NCBI GenBank assembly: GCA_963708425.1
Contig: OY970206.1
Coordinates: 3,472,001-3,536,000 of the forward strand
Length of the DNA stretch: 64,000 nt
From: JACMNW01 sp963708425
GTDB taxonomy: Bacteria > Pseudomonadota > Alphaproteobacteria > Rhodobacterales > Rhodobacteraceae
Reading direction: 5' to 3'
The notes under the pieces are model-generated. The model had not been told where the DNA came from, did no database searches, and worked only from the letters and a program-made list of their open reading frames with translations. Each line of letters opens with the position of its first letter. The stretch's first letter is position 1. Shown here piece by piece: positions 18,159 through 27,915 of the stretch. A program made the position numbers and the translations under genes.

Positions 18159-19826
18159 ATGTTGCATACCCCGCTGTGGAAACGCCTGTTCATCCTGCTG
18201 ATCTGCGCGTTCGGTATTCTTTATGCCGTGCCAAACGCCTTCTACGGCAGGGTTGAACAGCACAACGATGCTCAAAAGGCAATTGCCGCAGCGGGCGGCG
18301 CGGCCTCGCCCGAACAATCCGCCGCATTGGCACTTTGGCCAACTTGGGCACCGTCTGGTCTGATGAACCTAGGCCTCGATTTACGCGGTGGCGCGCATTT
18401 GCTTGCCGAAGTGCAGGTCGAAGATGTCTATGCCACCCGGATCGACGGCATGTGGCCCGACGTGCGCGACGCGCTTCGCGATGTGCGCGACCAGATCGGC
18501 AATGTGCGTCGGCAACCGTCGATCCCGAGCGTGCTGCGGGTTACGGTTTCCAACCCTGCGGGCATGGCCGCCGCCTTGGAAAAAGTGCGGGCACTTGCCC
18601 AACCCGTTGTGAGCCTGACAGGGATAGGCTCAAACGATATCGATATCTCCGTTGAAGGCGCTGATATTGTTGTGCAATTGTCTAAGGCAGAACGCGAAGC
18701 CACCGACAGTCGCACCATTCAGCAAAGCCTTGAAATCATTCGCCGCCGGGTGGATGAGGTTGGCACTCGAGAACCCACCATTCAACGTCAGGGAACGGAC
18801 CGCATCCTTATTCAGGTGCCGGGCATCGGCTCGGCGACGGAGTTGAAGGAACTCATCGGCACAACGGCGAAGCTGACGTTCCATCCGGTTGTTGGTCGGA
18901 CCACTGATCCGGGGGCTGATGCCGGTGCTCGCAACCTGCTGTTGCCCTCGATGGATGAAGACGGCGTTTTCTACATCATCGAAGAAACCCCCGTTGTATC
19001 GGGCGAAGATCTGGTCGATGCGCAGCCGGACTTTGACCAGAACAACAGACCTGCAGTCAGCTTTCGCTTCAACCCAAGCGGTGGCCGCAAATTTGGCGAC
19101 TACACCGCCAACAATATCGGCTCTCCGTTTGCCATCGTGCTGGATGAAGAGGTTATTTCCGCCCCCACCATCCAAAGCCACATCGCCGGCGGATCGGGCA
19201 TCATCACCGGCAGTTTCTCGGTCGAGGAATCGACCCAACTTGCTGTGCTTTTGCGAGCAGGGGCCTTACCAGCCGAGATGACGTTTCTTGAAGAACGCAC
19301 CATCGGCCCCGAACTCGGGCAAGACAGCATCGATGCGGGCCGCCGCGCTGCTGTTGTGGGCATGATTGCGGTCGTGGTGTTCATGATCGCCTGTTACGGC
19401 ATGTTCGGTGTCATGGCCAATATTGCCCTGGCCGTGAACATGGCATTGCTGTTCGCCGCCCTGTCGATCATCGGCGCAACACTGACCCTGCCGGGGATTG
19501 CGGGCATTGTTCTGACGATGGGGATGGCAGTCGATGCCAACGTGCTGATCTTTGAACGTATCCGCGAAGAACTGCGGGAGGGCAAACCGCCCGGCCGGTC
19601 GATTGAACTCGGGTTTGAAAAGGCGTTCTCCGCAATCATGGATTCCAACGTAACCGCCATTCTGACTGCCGTGATCATGTTCATGGTCGGCTCTGGTGCC
19701 GTGCGCGGCTTTGCAGTGACATTGGGGATCGGCATTCTGACGTCGATGTTCACAGCCGTCTATGTGACGCGCTTCATCATTGAAACTTGGATGGCGTGGC
19801 AACGCCCCAAGTCGATCACGGTTTAA
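18159..19826 (+). CDS. secD: Protein translocase subunit SecD
   Basis: This 555-aa RND-type membrane protein uses the proton gradient to complete export through SecYEG. TM1 lies near 8-26, the LGLDLRGGAHLL motif is at 71-82, a large periplasmic part follows, and five more membrane segments lie from about 395. GMAVDANVLIFERIREE is the conserved D4-D5 segment. It lies between yajC and secF. Confidence 0.97.
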   Translation: MLHTPLWKRLFILLICAFGILYAVPNAFYGRVEQHNDAQKAIAAAGGAASPEQSAALALWPTWAPSGLMNLGLDLRGGAHLLAEVQVEDVYATRIDGMWPDVRDALRDVRDQIGNVRRQPSIPSVLRVTVSNPAGMAAALEKVRALAQPVVSLTGIGSNDIDISVEGADIVVQLSKAEREATDSRTIQQSLEIIRRRVDEVGTREPTIQRQGTDRILIQVPGIGSATELKELIGTTAKLTFHPVVGRTTDPGADAGARNLLLPSMDEDGVFYIIEETPVVSGEDLVDAQPDFDQNNRPAVSFRFNPSGGRKFGDYTANNIGSPFAIVLDEEVISAPTIQSHIAGGSGIITGSFSVEESTQLAVLLRAGALPAEMTFLEERTIGPELGQDSIDAGRRAAVVGMIAVVVFMIACYGMFGVMANIALAVNMALLFAALSIIGATLTLPGIAGIVLTMGMAVDANVLIFERIREELREGKPPGRSIELGFEKAFSAIMDSNVTAILTAVIMFMVGSGAVRGFAVTLGIGILTSMFTAVYVTRFIIETWMAWQRPKSITV

Positions 19827-19838
19827 GGGGGCGATCAG

Positions 19839-20816
19839 ATGGCTTGGCGGCTTAAACTTGCACCTGAAAAGACCAACATCGACTTCTTTAAACTGCAGTA
19901 TGTAACATTCGGCTTTTCGGTGTTTCTGGTGTTGGCAACGGCTTTGCTGGTGGCCACCATGGGTTTGAACTTCGGCATTGATTTCCGGGGCGGCACCACA
20001 ATTCGCACTGAAAGCACCACCCCAGTCGATGTGGGCGTGTACCGTGCCGCGTTGTCGACGCTTGATCTGGGCGATGTCTCCATTTCCGAGGTGTTCGATC
20101 CGGCTTTTCGCGACGATCAGCACGTGGCCATGGTGCGTATTCAGGCGCAGGACGGTGTAGAAGCCGTCACACCCGAGATTATTACTGCGGTCGAGACGGC
20201 AATGAAGGCCGTTGATCCGGCGATTACCTTTCCGTCGGTGGAATCGGTCGGACCAAAGGTATCGGCAGAATTGATCTGGCAGGCGCTGCTGGCCGTCGCG
20301 GCCGGGTCGCTTGGTATCTTGATCTATGTCTGGGCGCGGTTTGAATGGCAATTTGCCGTTGGAACGGTGGTGGCGCTGATGCACGACGTGATCGTGACGG
20401 TTGGGGTGTTTTCGCTATTCCAATTAAAATTTGACCTGACCATCGTTGCTGCCTTGTTGACAATTCTGGGTTATTCCGTCAACGACACGGTGGTTATTTT
20501 CGACCGCCTGCGCGAAAACATGACGAAGTACAAAGCCATGCCACTGCGCGAGATGATGAACCTGACCGCGAATGAAACCCTTAGTCGCACCTTGATGACG
20601 GCGACGACGGTGCTGATTTCGCTGACGGCATTGCTAATCTTTGGCGGCGATGTGATGCGCGGCTTCGTCTTCGCGATGCTGTTTGGTGTAATCATCGGCA
20701 CCTATTCCACGCTGTATGTCGCAAAAAACATCGTCCTGTTCCTCGGCATAAACCGCGATGACAAGCCCAAAAAGAGCAAGTCAGACCAGAACGATTTTGC
20801 CAACATCGACGCGTGA
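19839..20816 (+). CDS. secF: Protein translocase subunit SecF
   Basis: This 325-aa partner of SecD has TM1 at about 20-41, NFGIDFRGGT (44-53), a small periplasmic domain, then five helices with the conserved SVNDTVVIFDRLREN segment. The Mth938-like gene starts 4 nt after its stop, so coupling is likely. Confidence 0.97.
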   Translation: MAWRLKLAPEKTNIDFFKLQYVTFGFSVFLVLATALLVATMGLNFGIDFRGGTTIRTESTTPVDVGVYRAALSTLDLGDVSISEVFDPAFRDDQHVAMVRIQAQDGVEAVTPEIITAVETAMKAVDPAITFPSVESVGPKVSAELIWQALLAVAAGSLGILIYVWARFEWQFAVGTVVALMHDVIVTVGVFSLFQLKFDLTIVAALLTILGYSVNDTVVIFDRLRENMTKYKAMPLREMMNLTANETLSRTLMTATTVLISLTALLIFGGDVMRGFVFAMLFGVIIGTYSTLYVAKNIVLFLGINRDDKPKKSKSDQNDFANIDA

Positions 20817-20820
20817 TGCC

Positions 20821-21174
20821 ATGCGGCTGACTGAAATAACCTATGACAATGCCAAACCGATCGACGGCTATGGCCCCGGCTTTTTCCGCATCGATGGCAA
20901 GGTTCTGCACGGCCCCTGCCTGATCACGCCGTGGGGGGCTGGCGCATGGGGCGGGCTCAAAGATACCGCCACGCTGCTGGCGCTGATCGGCAAGATCGAC
21001 GTGATGTTCATCGGCATGGGGGCCGAGATTGCCCATGTCGCGACTGACTTCCGCGAAACGCTGGAAACCGCTGGCATCGGGGTCGAGGTGATGAATTCCC
21101 CCGCCGCCGCCCGCACCTACAATGTGCTGCTGTCCGAAGGCCGCCGCATCGCCGCAGCCCTGCTGCCAGTGTGA
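20821..21174 (+). CDS. Mth938-like domain protein
   Basis: This 117-aa protein of the Mth938/NDUFAF3-like family has a conserved FFRIDGKVLHGPCLITPWG core and the VMNSPAAARTYNVLLSEGRRIAAAL end. Relatives help assemble respiratory complex I in mitochondria; the bacterial role is unproved. In alphaproteobacteria it is commonly found next to secF, as here. The ATG at 20821 is chosen because an upstream extension overlaps the end of secF. Confidence 0.88.
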   Translation: MRLTEITYDNAKPIDGYGPGFFRIDGKVLHGPCLITPWGAGAWGGLKDTATLLALIGKIDVMFIGMGAEIAHVATDFRETLETAGIGVEVMNSPAAARTYNVLLSEGRRIAAALLPV

Positions 21175-21211
21175 TCTTTCAGGGCGTGCAAAGATGCGCT
21201 AGGTCTGTCGC

Positions 21212-21832
21212 ATGGATCTGACGCTCACCAATCTGGCTTGCGCGCGCGGGGGGCTGACCGTTCTTGATGGTATCAGCTTTACCTTACAACCCGGCCAAGC
21301 CCTTGTGCTGCAAGGTCCGAACGGTATCGGCAAAACCACGCTTCTGCGGACCATAGCGGGTCTGCAACCGCCACGCTCCGGCCAGATCATCGCCGATCCC
21401 GACAGCATCGCCTACGCCGCCCATGCTGATGGCCTGAAGCCAACCCTGACTGCACAGGAAAACCTCGCCTTCTGGGCTGCCATCTTTGGCACCAATGACA
21501 CCGCGCCAGCACTTGCCGCCATGCAACTGACCCAGCTTGCCAGTCGCCCCGCCGCAACCCTCTCCGCCGGCCAAAAACGCCGCCTCGGCCTTGCCCGCCT
21601 GCTGGTCACCGGCCGCCCCATCTGGCTGCTGGATGAACCCACCGTATCGCTCGACACTGCCTCCACGGCGTTGTTCGTCGCTATGATCACCGCACATCTG
21701 GGGCAGGGCGGTTCCGCCATCATCGCCAGCCACATCGACCTGGGCCTGCCAAGTGCCACCACCCTGAACCTGACCCCCTTCGCCACCGGCCAGACGCCAC
21801 AGTCCAACCCGTTCGACGGGGTCACCGCATGA
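21212..21832 (+). CDS. ccmA: Cytochrome c maturation ATPase CcmA
   Basis: This 206-aa ABC ATPase powers release of holo-CcmE from CcmC during heme delivery. Walker A GPNGIGKTT (35-43), signature LSAGQKRR (117-124) and Walker B WLLDEPT (138-144) are intact. The LSAGQ signature is characteristic of CcmA. Its stop overlaps the ccmB start (ATGA). Confidence 0.95.
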   Translation: MDLTLTNLACARGGLTVLDGISFTLQPGQALVLQGPNGIGKTTLLRTIAGLQPPRSGQIIADPDSIAYAAHADGLKPTLTAQENLAFWAAIFGTNDTAPALAAMQLTQLASRPAATLSAGQKRRLGLARLLVTGRPIWLLDEPTVSLDTASTALFVAMITAHLGQGGSAIIASHIDLGLPSATTLNLTPFATGQTPQSNPFDGVTA

Positions 21833-22485
21833 TCGCGCTACTGATCCGCGATCTGCGCCTTGCCACCCGCGCTGGCGGCGGCTTCGGCCTTGGCCTCGCG
21901 TTCTTCCTGCTGGTCGCCGTTCTGGTCCCCCTCGGCGTCGGCCCCGAACCTGCAACCCTCGCCAAAATCGCCCCCGGCATCCTGTGGGTGGGCGCACTCC
22001 TCGCCTGCCTGCTGTCGCTTGACCGCCTGTTCGCACTCGACGCCGAGGATGGCTCGCTAGACCTGCTAGCCACCGCCCCGATCCCACTAGAGGCCGTCGT
22101 CGCCATCAAATCGCTGGCGCACTGGCTGGTCACCGGCCTGCCGCTAACAATCGCCGCCCCTTTCCTAGCCCTGCTCCTGCACCTGCCCACCCCCGCCTAC
22201 CCGTGGCTGATCGCCGCCTTCACCCTCGGCACCCCCGCGCTATCTGTCATCGGCGCGTTCGGCGCTGCCCTGACTGTCGGCTTGAAACGCGGTGGCCTGC
22301 TGCTGTCGCTGCTGGTGCTGCCGCTGTACGTCCCCACCCTGATCTTCGGCGCAGAGGTTATTCGCCGCGGTGCCACCGGCCTTGATGCCACGACACCGCT
22401 GCTGCTGCTGGCGGGCATTACCCTCGGCTCCGCCGCCCTGCTGCCGTTCGCCTCTGCTGCGGCAATCCGCGTCAACCTTAGGTGA
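21829..22485 (+). CDS. ccmB: Heme exporter membrane subunit CcmB
   Basis: This 218-aa membrane partner of CcmA has six predicted helices. DGSLDLLATAPIPLEAVVAIKSLAHW is the conserved cytoplasmic region and LPLYVPTLIFGA lies in a later loop. The start codon lies within the end of ccmA. Confidence 0.95.
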   Translation: MIALLIRDLRLATRAGGGFGLGLAFFLLVAVLVPLGVGPEPATLAKIAPGILWVGALLACLLSLDRLFALDAEDGSLDLLATAPIPLEAVVAIKSLAHWLVTGLPLTIAAPFLALLLHLPTPAYPWLIAAFTLGTPALSVIGAFGAALTVGLKRGGLLLSLLVLPLYVPTLIFGAEVIRRGATGLDATTPLLLLAGITLGSAALLPFASAAAIRVNLR

Positions 22486-22537
22486 GCAATCCATGCTAAC
22501 ACTTGCAGCCACCATAAGAAGGCCATAGCGATTGCGA

Positions 22538-23266
22538 ATGTCGATCTGGGAATACGCCAATCCGAAAAAGTTCATGCAAACCTCGGGCGCCGTGCTGCCT
22601 TGGGTGGCATCGTTGGCCGCAATCTGCCTGATCACTGGCCTGACCTGGGGCTTTTTCTTCACCCCCGACGCGGTAAATTTCGGCGCCACTGTCAAGATCA
22701 TTTACCTGCACGTGCCCTCCGCCATGATGGCCATCAACGCGTGGGTGATGATGCTGGTCGCATCGCTGATCTGGCTGATCCGCCGCCACCACGTTTCCGC
22801 CCTCGCCGCCAAAGCCGCCGCCCCGGTCGGCCTGACGATGACGCTGATTGCCCTGCTCACTGGCGCTATCTGGGGCCAGCCGATGTGGGGCACATGGTGG
22901 GCGTGGGATCCGCGCCTGACTTCGTTCCTGATCCTGACGCTGTTCTACCTTGGCTATCTCGCCCTGTGGCAAGCCGTCGAAAACCCCGACACCGCCGCCG
23001 ATCTGACGTCGGTTCTGTGCATCGTCGGCTCAGTCTTCGCCTTGCTCAGCCGCTATGCGGTGAACTTCTGGAACCAGGGCCTGCACCAAGGCGCGTCGCT
23101 GTCGCTCGACAAGAAGGAAAACGTGTCCGACGTCTACTACATCCCTCTGCTGATCAGCATTGCAGGCTTCGTGCTGCTGTTCCTTGCTCTGGTGCTGCTG
23201 CGCACCCGGACAGAGATCAGGGCGCGCCGTCTGCAAGCCCTGCTGCTGCGCGAAAGGATGGCCTGA
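22538..23266 (+). CDS. ccmC: Heme-handling protein CcmC
   Basis: This 242-aa inner-membrane protein loads heme onto CcmE. The tryptophan-rich motif WGTWWAWDPRLTS is at 117-129, and the two heme-ligand histidines expected in the family correspond to His58 (LHVPSA) and His183 (LHQGAS). The ATG at 22538 gives the usual MSIWEYANP start. A TTG two codons earlier (22532) is better spaced from an AAGG site and could be the true start. The stop overlaps ccmD. Confidence 0.95.
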   Translation: MSIWEYANPKKFMQTSGAVLPWVASLAAICLITGLTWGFFFTPDAVNFGATVKIIYLHVPSAMMAINAWVMMLVASLIWLIRRHHVSALAAKAAAPVGLTMTLIALLTGAIWGQPMWGTWWAWDPRLTSFLILTLFYLGYLALWQAVENPDTAADLTSVLCIVGSVFALLSRYAVNFWNQGLHQGASLSLDKKENVSDVYYIPLLISIAGFVLLFLALVLLRTRTEIRARRLQALLLRERMA

Positions 23267-23421
23267 TGGACCTTGGCAAATACGCGCAAGTGGTGCTGTG
23301 GTCCTATGCTGCGGCAATTGCCCTGATCGCGGCGCTGATCGCCCTTAGCCTTTGGCAAGCCGCCAAAACGCGTCGTGCCTTGCGCGAAGTCGAAGCGCGG
23401 CAGGTACAGACGAATGGCTAG
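23266..23421 (+). CDS. ccmD: Heme exporter protein CcmD
   Basis: This 51-aa single-span protein completes the CcmABCD heme-release complex. MDLGKYAQVVLWSYAAAIA begins the usual CcmD pattern, with one helix at about 7-30 and a basic cytoplasmic tail. Its ATG overlaps the ccmC stop (TGATG) and its end overlaps ccmG by 8 nt. It is short enough to be missed by a length cut-off. Confidence 0.93.
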   Translation: MDLGKYAQVVLWSYAAAIALIAALIALSLWQAAKTRRALREVEARQVQTNG

Positions 23422-23947
23422 GCTGTTGATGTTTCTGCCCCCAGTCATTTTCGCAGGCCTCGCCGCCACATTCTACATCGGCATGAATCGCGATAACCCC
23501 GATGGCCTGCCCTCCACCTTCATTGGGCAAACAGCGCCAGCCTTGCCAACAAAACCGCTGGCCGACCTTCCGCTGCTCACGGCGGCAGACCTGAATACTG
23601 GTCAGGTCACGCTGGTCAACTTCTGGGCCAGCTGGTGCCCGCCATGCCGCGCGGAACACCCGGTTCTCATGCAGATGGCGGCAGACGGCATTCGCGTCGC
23701 TGGCGTCAATTTCAAAGACACCGCCGAGGATGCCACCGCCTATCTGACTGATGACGGCAACCCGTTCCTCGCTTTGGCGTTTGATCCGCAGGGTCGGTCT
23801 GCCATCGATTGGGGCGTTACCGCCCCGCCCGAAACGTTCATTATCGATGGGGATGGCAAAGTTCTGCTGCGCTTTATTGGTCCGCTAGTCGGCAGCTATT
23901 ACGAGCAAACTTTCGTGCCAGCATTAAAAGCCGCTTTGGAAAATTAA
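23414..23947 (+). CDS. ccmG: Thiol:disulfide interchange protein CcmG (DsbE)
   Basis: This membrane-anchored periplasmic thioredoxin (177 aa) keeps apocytochrome c thiols reduced for heme attachment. The anchor helix is at about 4-22, the active site WCPPC has Cys75 and Cys78, and the cis-Pro segment is GVTAPPETFIID. The ATG at 23414 lies inside ccmD. CcmE, F and H are not in the window. Confidence 0.94.
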   Translation: MARLLMFLPPVIFAGLAATFYIGMNRDNPDGLPSTFIGQTAPALPTKPLADLPLLTAADLNTGQVTLVNFWASWCPPCRAEHPVLMQMAADGIRVAGVNFKDTAEDATAYLTDDGNPFLALAFDPQGRSAIDWGVTAPPETFIIDGDGKVLLRFIGPLVGSYYEQTFVPALKAALEN

Positions 23948-23953
23948 GCAGCT

Positions 23954-24112
23954 CTAAACCCCGGCGCTGATCAAGCCAAAGATCATGACCCCGAAGAAAA
24001 CCACTTCCAGCCACGGCATTGACGGCAGACTTAGGCGTGGAAATACCAAGCGCGGCAAGGACGTCGCGAACGCGTCGGACGGTGGGTTCAAGGGCAAAAG
24101 GCGGCTGTGCAT
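23954..24112 (-). CDS. Possible small membrane protein
   Basis: This 52-codon frame has a well-placed GGAG site and ends in a convincing membrane helix (about 33-51). It stops 7 bp from the convergent ccmG. It is downstream of acnA but separated from it by a terminator hairpin, so it would need its own promoter. No family is recognised and it may be chance. Confidence 0.38.
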   Translation of the reverse strand: MHSRLLPLNPPSDAFATSLPRLVFPRLSLPSMPWLEVVFFGVMIFGLISAGV

Positions 24113-24175
24113 GGGGTTTCTCCGTTCGGGGTCTTCGATACGGATCAATCTGCCTGCAAGAACTTAACAAGAACA

Positions 24176-24205
24176 AAAGGCCCGGATCGCCCGGGCCTTT
24201 CGTTT
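24176..24205. terminator. Terminator hairpin downstream of acnA
   Basis: A perfect 10-bp stem AAAGGCCCGG/CCGGGCCTTT with a 5-nt loop lies 43 bp after the acnA stop. T runs on both sides are short, so it may stop transcription in either direction. Confidence 0.75.
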
Positions 24206-24247
24206 AGGAAACAATCCGTTTCCACTTAAGGTTGTATTCGCCTTGCG

Positions 24248-26947
24248 TTACGCCGTCTTTGCCAAATTGCGCAGCACATAGTGCAGCACGCCACCATGCT
24301 CGACATATTCAATCTCGATCTCGGTATCGATCCGGCACTTGATCTGGATCGTTTTGCTGCTGCCGTCCGCCGATGTGATCGTGCAGGGCACTGTCGAAAG
24401 CGGCTTAAGATCACCGTCTAACCCGCTGATCGCAATCACTTCATCGCCTTTCAGCCTCAAAGACTTACGAGTATCGCCGCCCGTAAACTCAAACGGAATT
24501 ACCCCCATACCCACCAGGTTTGACCGGTGAATACGCTCAAAGCTCTCCGCAATCACCGCCTTCACGCCCAGCAACGCCGTGCCCTTGGCCGCCCAATCAC
24601 GCGACGATCCCGCGCCATATTCAATGCCGCCAAAGATCACCAACGGCGTGCCGGCCGCCTGATACGCCATCGACGCATCGAAGATGGATGTCTGCACCCC
24701 ATCCGGCCCCAAAGTATAGCCGCCCTCAACGCCACCGGTTTCATTGGCCAGCATCTCGTTCTTGATCCGGATGTTGGCAAACGTGCCGCGCATCATCACC
24801 TCATGATTGCCGCGCCGCGCGCCGTAGGAATTGAACTCGGATACCGGAACCTGATGCTCGGCCAGATACTTACCTGCCGGAGTTCCCGCTTTGAATGAAC
24901 CGGCCGGGCTGATGTGATCGGTGGTAATCATATCACCCAACAGCGCCAAAATCCGCGCACCCGCAATATTGCTGATGGTGCCCGGCGTCTTGGACATGCC
25001 ACGGAAATAGGGCGGGTTCTGAATATAGGTTGATGCCGCCGGCCAATCATAGGTTTCCCGGTCAGTCGTCTCCACCGCCTGCCATTTCTCATCGCCCTTG
25101 AACACATCGGCGTATTTCTTCTGGAACGCTGCCCGCGTCACTGTCGCCTCTACCAGTTCGGCGATCTCGGCATTGCTGGGCCAGACGTCCTTCAGGTAAA
25201 CCGGCCCGTCGGTGCCGATGCCCAAAGGCTCGGTGGTGATATCAATGTTCATATCGCCCGCCAAAGCATAGGCCACCACCAACGGCGGCGAGGCCAGATA
25301 GTTCGCCCGCACGTCAGGGCTTATCCGCCCCTCAAAGTTGCGGTTGCCCGACAGCACCGACACCGCCACCAGATCACCCTCGGCAATCGCCGCCGAAATC
25401 TCGGTCTGCAATGGCCCGGAATTGCCGATGCAGGTGGTGCAGCCATAACCCACCAGGTTAAAGCCAATCGCATCCAGATCGTCCTGCAACCCTGCCGCTT
25501 CCAGATACTCCGACACCACCTGCGAACCCGGCGCCAGCGATGTCTTCACCCACGGCTTGCGCGTCAACCCCAAAGCCCGCGCTTTGCGCGCCACCAACCC
25601 GGCCCCGATCATCACGTACGGGTTCGAGGTGTTGGTGCAGGATGTGATCGACGCAATCACCACCTTGCCGGATGACAGGCTGTAGTTTTCCCCGGCCACA
25701 CCGACCTGCTTATCCATTGGCCGCTTGAAGCTGTCCTTCATTTCGGCCGCAAAGCCTGACTTCGCTCCGGTCAGCGCGACAAAATCCTGCGGCCGCTTCG
25801 GCCCCGAAATCGCCGGCACAATCGTACCCATGTCCAGTTCCAGCGTCGAGGTATAAATCGGCGCATAGTCCGCCCCGCGCCACATGCCGTTGGCTTTCGC
25901 ATAGGCCTCCACCAGCGCCACACGGGCCTCATCCCGGCCTGTACCGCGCAGATAGCGCAGCGTTTCCGCATCAATCGGGAAGAACCCGCAAGTAGCGCCA
26001 TATTCCGGTGCCATGTTGGCAATCGTCGCGCGGTCGGCCAGCGGCAGGCGGTCCAGCCCGTCACCGTAAAACTCGACAAACTTGTTCACCACGCCATGTT
26101 TGCGCAGCATCTGCACTACTTTCAACACCAGATCGGTCGCCGTCGTGCCTTCAATCATCGTACCGGTCAGCTTGAAACCCACCACTTCCGGTATCAGCAT
26201 CGAAACCGGCTGCCCCAACATCGCCGCCTCCGCCTCGATCCCGCCGACGCCCCAACCCAGCACGGCCAGGCCGTTGACCATAGTGGTGTGGCTGTCGGTG
26301 CCGACCAAAGTATCGGGATACGCCACCTTCACCCCATGCTGATCGGCATCCGTCCAGACAGTCTGCGCCAGATATTCCAGGTTCACCTGATGGCAAATTC
26401 CCGTTCCGGGCGGCACCACGCGGAAATTGTTGAACGCCTTTTGCCCCCATTTCAGAAACACATAGCGTTCCATGTTGCGCTCATATTCGCGGTCCACGTT
26501 CATCTGAAAGGCGCGCGGGGTGCCGAATTCGTCAATCATCACCGAATGGTCGATCACCAGATCAACAGGCGCCAGCGGGTTGATCTGCTGCGCATTGCCG
26601 CCTAAGCCCAAAATCCCGTCGCGCATTGCCGCAAGGTCAACCACTGCCGGAACCCCGGTGAAATCCTGCATCAAAACGCGGGCAGGGCGATAGGCAATCT
26701 CACGCGGGTTCTTGCCACCTTTCGCCGCCCATTCGGCAAACGCGCGAATGTCATCGACCGTAACGGTCTTGCCATCTTCAAACCGCAGCATGTTTTCCAG
26801 CACCACTTTCAAACTGGCCGGAAGCCGCGAAAAATCACCCAACCCCGCCGCTTCCGCCGCCGGGATCGAGTAATAGTCAACCGATGTCCCCCCCGCCGTC
26901 AGCGTCTTGCGGGTTTTCTGGCTGTCATGTCCAACGGTGACGGTCAT
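24248..26947 (-). CDS. acnA: Aconitate hydratase A
   Basis: This TCA-cycle aconitase isomerises citrate and isocitrate. The 4Fe-4S ligands are Cys437 (SCTNTSNPYV) and Cys503/Cys506 (GYGCTTCIGN), at the numbering usual for AcnA/IRP1-type enzymes. The ATG at 26947 follows a GGAG site and gives 899 aa; a 22-codon upstream extension is unlikely. It is divergent from the DUF1223 gene across 259 bp that hold a TTGTATACAA palindrome. Confidence 0.97.
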   Translation of the reverse strand: MTVTVGHDSQKTRKTLTAGGTSVDYYSIPAAEAAGLGDFSRLPASLKVVLENMLRFEDGKTVTVDDIRAFAEWAAKGGKNPREIAYRPARVLMQDFTGVPAVVDLAAMRDGILGLGGNAQQINPLAPVDLVIDHSVMIDEFGTPRAFQMNVDREYERNMERYVFLKWGQKAFNNFRVVPPGTGICHQVNLEYLAQTVWTDADQHGVKVAYPDTLVGTDSHTTMVNGLAVLGWGVGGIEAEAAMLGQPVSMLIPEVVGFKLTGTMIEGTTATDLVLKVVQMLRKHGVVNKFVEFYGDGLDRLPLADRATIANMAPEYGATCGFFPIDAETLRYLRGTGRDEARVALVEAYAKANGMWRGADYAPIYTSTLELDMGTIVPAISGPKRPQDFVALTGAKSGFAAEMKDSFKRPMDKQVGVAGENYSLSSGKVVIASITSCTNTSNPYVMIGAGLVARKARALGLTRKPWVKTSLAPGSQVVSEYLEAAGLQDDLDAIGFNLVGYGCTTCIGNSGPLQTEISAAIAEGDLVAVSVLSGNRNFEGRISPDVRANYLASPPLVVAYALAGDMNIDITTEPLGIGTDGPVYLKDVWPSNAEIAELVEATVTRAAFQKKYADVFKGDEKWQAVETTDRETYDWPAASTYIQNPPYFRGMSKTPGTISNIAGARILALLGDMITTDHISPAGSFKAGTPAGKYLAEHQVPVSEFNSYGARRGNHEVMMRGTFANIRIKNEMLANETGGVEGGYTLGPDGVQTSIFDASMAYQAAGTPLVIFGGIEYGAGSSRDWAAKGTALLGVKAVIAESFERIHRSNLVGMGVIPFEFTGGDTRKSLRLKGDEVIAISGLDGDLKPLSTVPCTITSADGSSKTIQIKCRIDTEIEIEYVEHGGVLHYVLRNLAKTA

Positions 26948-27045
26948 CGCGTTCTCCTCGGGGGCTTGCCTGCGGCGGTTCAATCTGGGGTTGGCCTGCT
27001 TTGTCTTGCCCAACTCCGGGGCATGAAAGCAAGTGATCTGTCGTT

Positions 27046-27055
27046 ATTGTATACA
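27046..27055. promoter_or_regulatory. TTGTATACAA palindrome between acnA and DUF1223 gene
   Basis: A perfect 10-bp palindrome lies about 100 bp upstream of acnA and 150 bp upstream of the DUF1223 gene. GntR-family (FCD type) regulators often bind TNGTATACNA-like sites, so this may be an operator. No GntR gene is in the window. Confidence 0.4.
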
Positions 27056-27206
27056 AAGGTATGCCGATTTTCCATCCCCTCCGGCAGTAAATTTTCAAGG
27101 CAACTTTGCAACACCCCACTGTCACAAACACTCGCAAAACCTTGATTGGCGAATTTCGGCTCATTTGGTGTAGGAAGTATGAACTGCTCAAGGATGGAAC
27201 AAAGTC

Positions 27207-27908
27207 ATGCGTCAGATCATCAGTGCCACCTGTGGCATATGGCTTTGCCTGTCGGGCTTGGCATTTGCACAATCGCACCCGGTGGTCGTGGTTGAACTTT
27301 ACACCTCTCAGGGCTGTTCGTCTTGCCCACCCGCTGATGACTTTCTGGCTATGCTGGCGATGGACCCGTCGATCTTGGCCCTCGCGCTGCATGTCGATTA
27401 TTGGGACTACATCGGCTGGAAGGACAAATTCGCCGATCCAAAATATACCAATCGGCAAAAGGCTTATGCGTTGGCCGCAGGCTCGCGGTCGATCTATACG
27501 CCGCAACTGATTATCGGTGGCCTTGACCGCATCGAAGGCTACAAGCGCGATGAAACTGGCGCACTGATCCGCAAACATCTGTCGGTTGCCCAAGATATCG
27601 GTCTGTCGCTTGATCGGCAGGGCAACACGCTGACGATCCGCGCCAACCCGTTGACGACGGATCAGGGCAATACCACAGTGCAGCTTGTCCGCTATATCCC
27701 GTCGGAAACCGTCAATATCGAACGCGGCGAAAATGCCGGGCGGTCGATCACCTATTATAACATCGTCAAGTCGTGGCAGAACCTCGGCAGCTGGTCGGGG
27801 GCAGAACCGCTCAACCTGCAAGCAGACGTCAACGGCGATGATCCCGTCGTTGTCATCGTCCAACAAGAAGGCCCGGCCTATATCGTTGCCGCCGCCCGGC
27901 TGGACTGA
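27207..27908 (+). CDS. DUF1223 family secreted thioredoxin-like protein
   Basis: The 233-aa protein has a signal peptide (1-21, ending AFA-Q) and the DUF1223 hallmark ELYTSQGCSSCPPAD with Cys37 and Cys40, a CxxC placed as in thioredoxin folds. VDYWDYIGWKDKFADP and YTPQLIIGG are further conserved blocks. Redox activity in the periplasm is inferred; no substrate is known. Confidence 0.9.
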   Translation: MRQIISATCGIWLCLSGLAFAQSHPVVVVELYTSQGCSSCPPADDFLAMLAMDPSILALALHVDYWDYIGWKDKFADPKYTNRQKAYALAAGSRSIYTPQLIIGGLDRIEGYKRDETGALIRKHLSVAQDIGLSLDRQGNTLTIRANPLTTDQGNTTVQLVRYIPSETVNIERGENAGRSITYYNIVKSWQNLGSWSGAEPLNLQADVNGDDPVVVIVQQEGPAYIVAAARLD

Positions 27909-27915
27909 CCTTCAA

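Noticed and set aside
22600..23421. Long alternative frame through ccmC that runs into ccmD
   Set aside because: Only the last 51 codons (ccmD) are real; the upstream part overlaps ccmC out of frame and has no family features.
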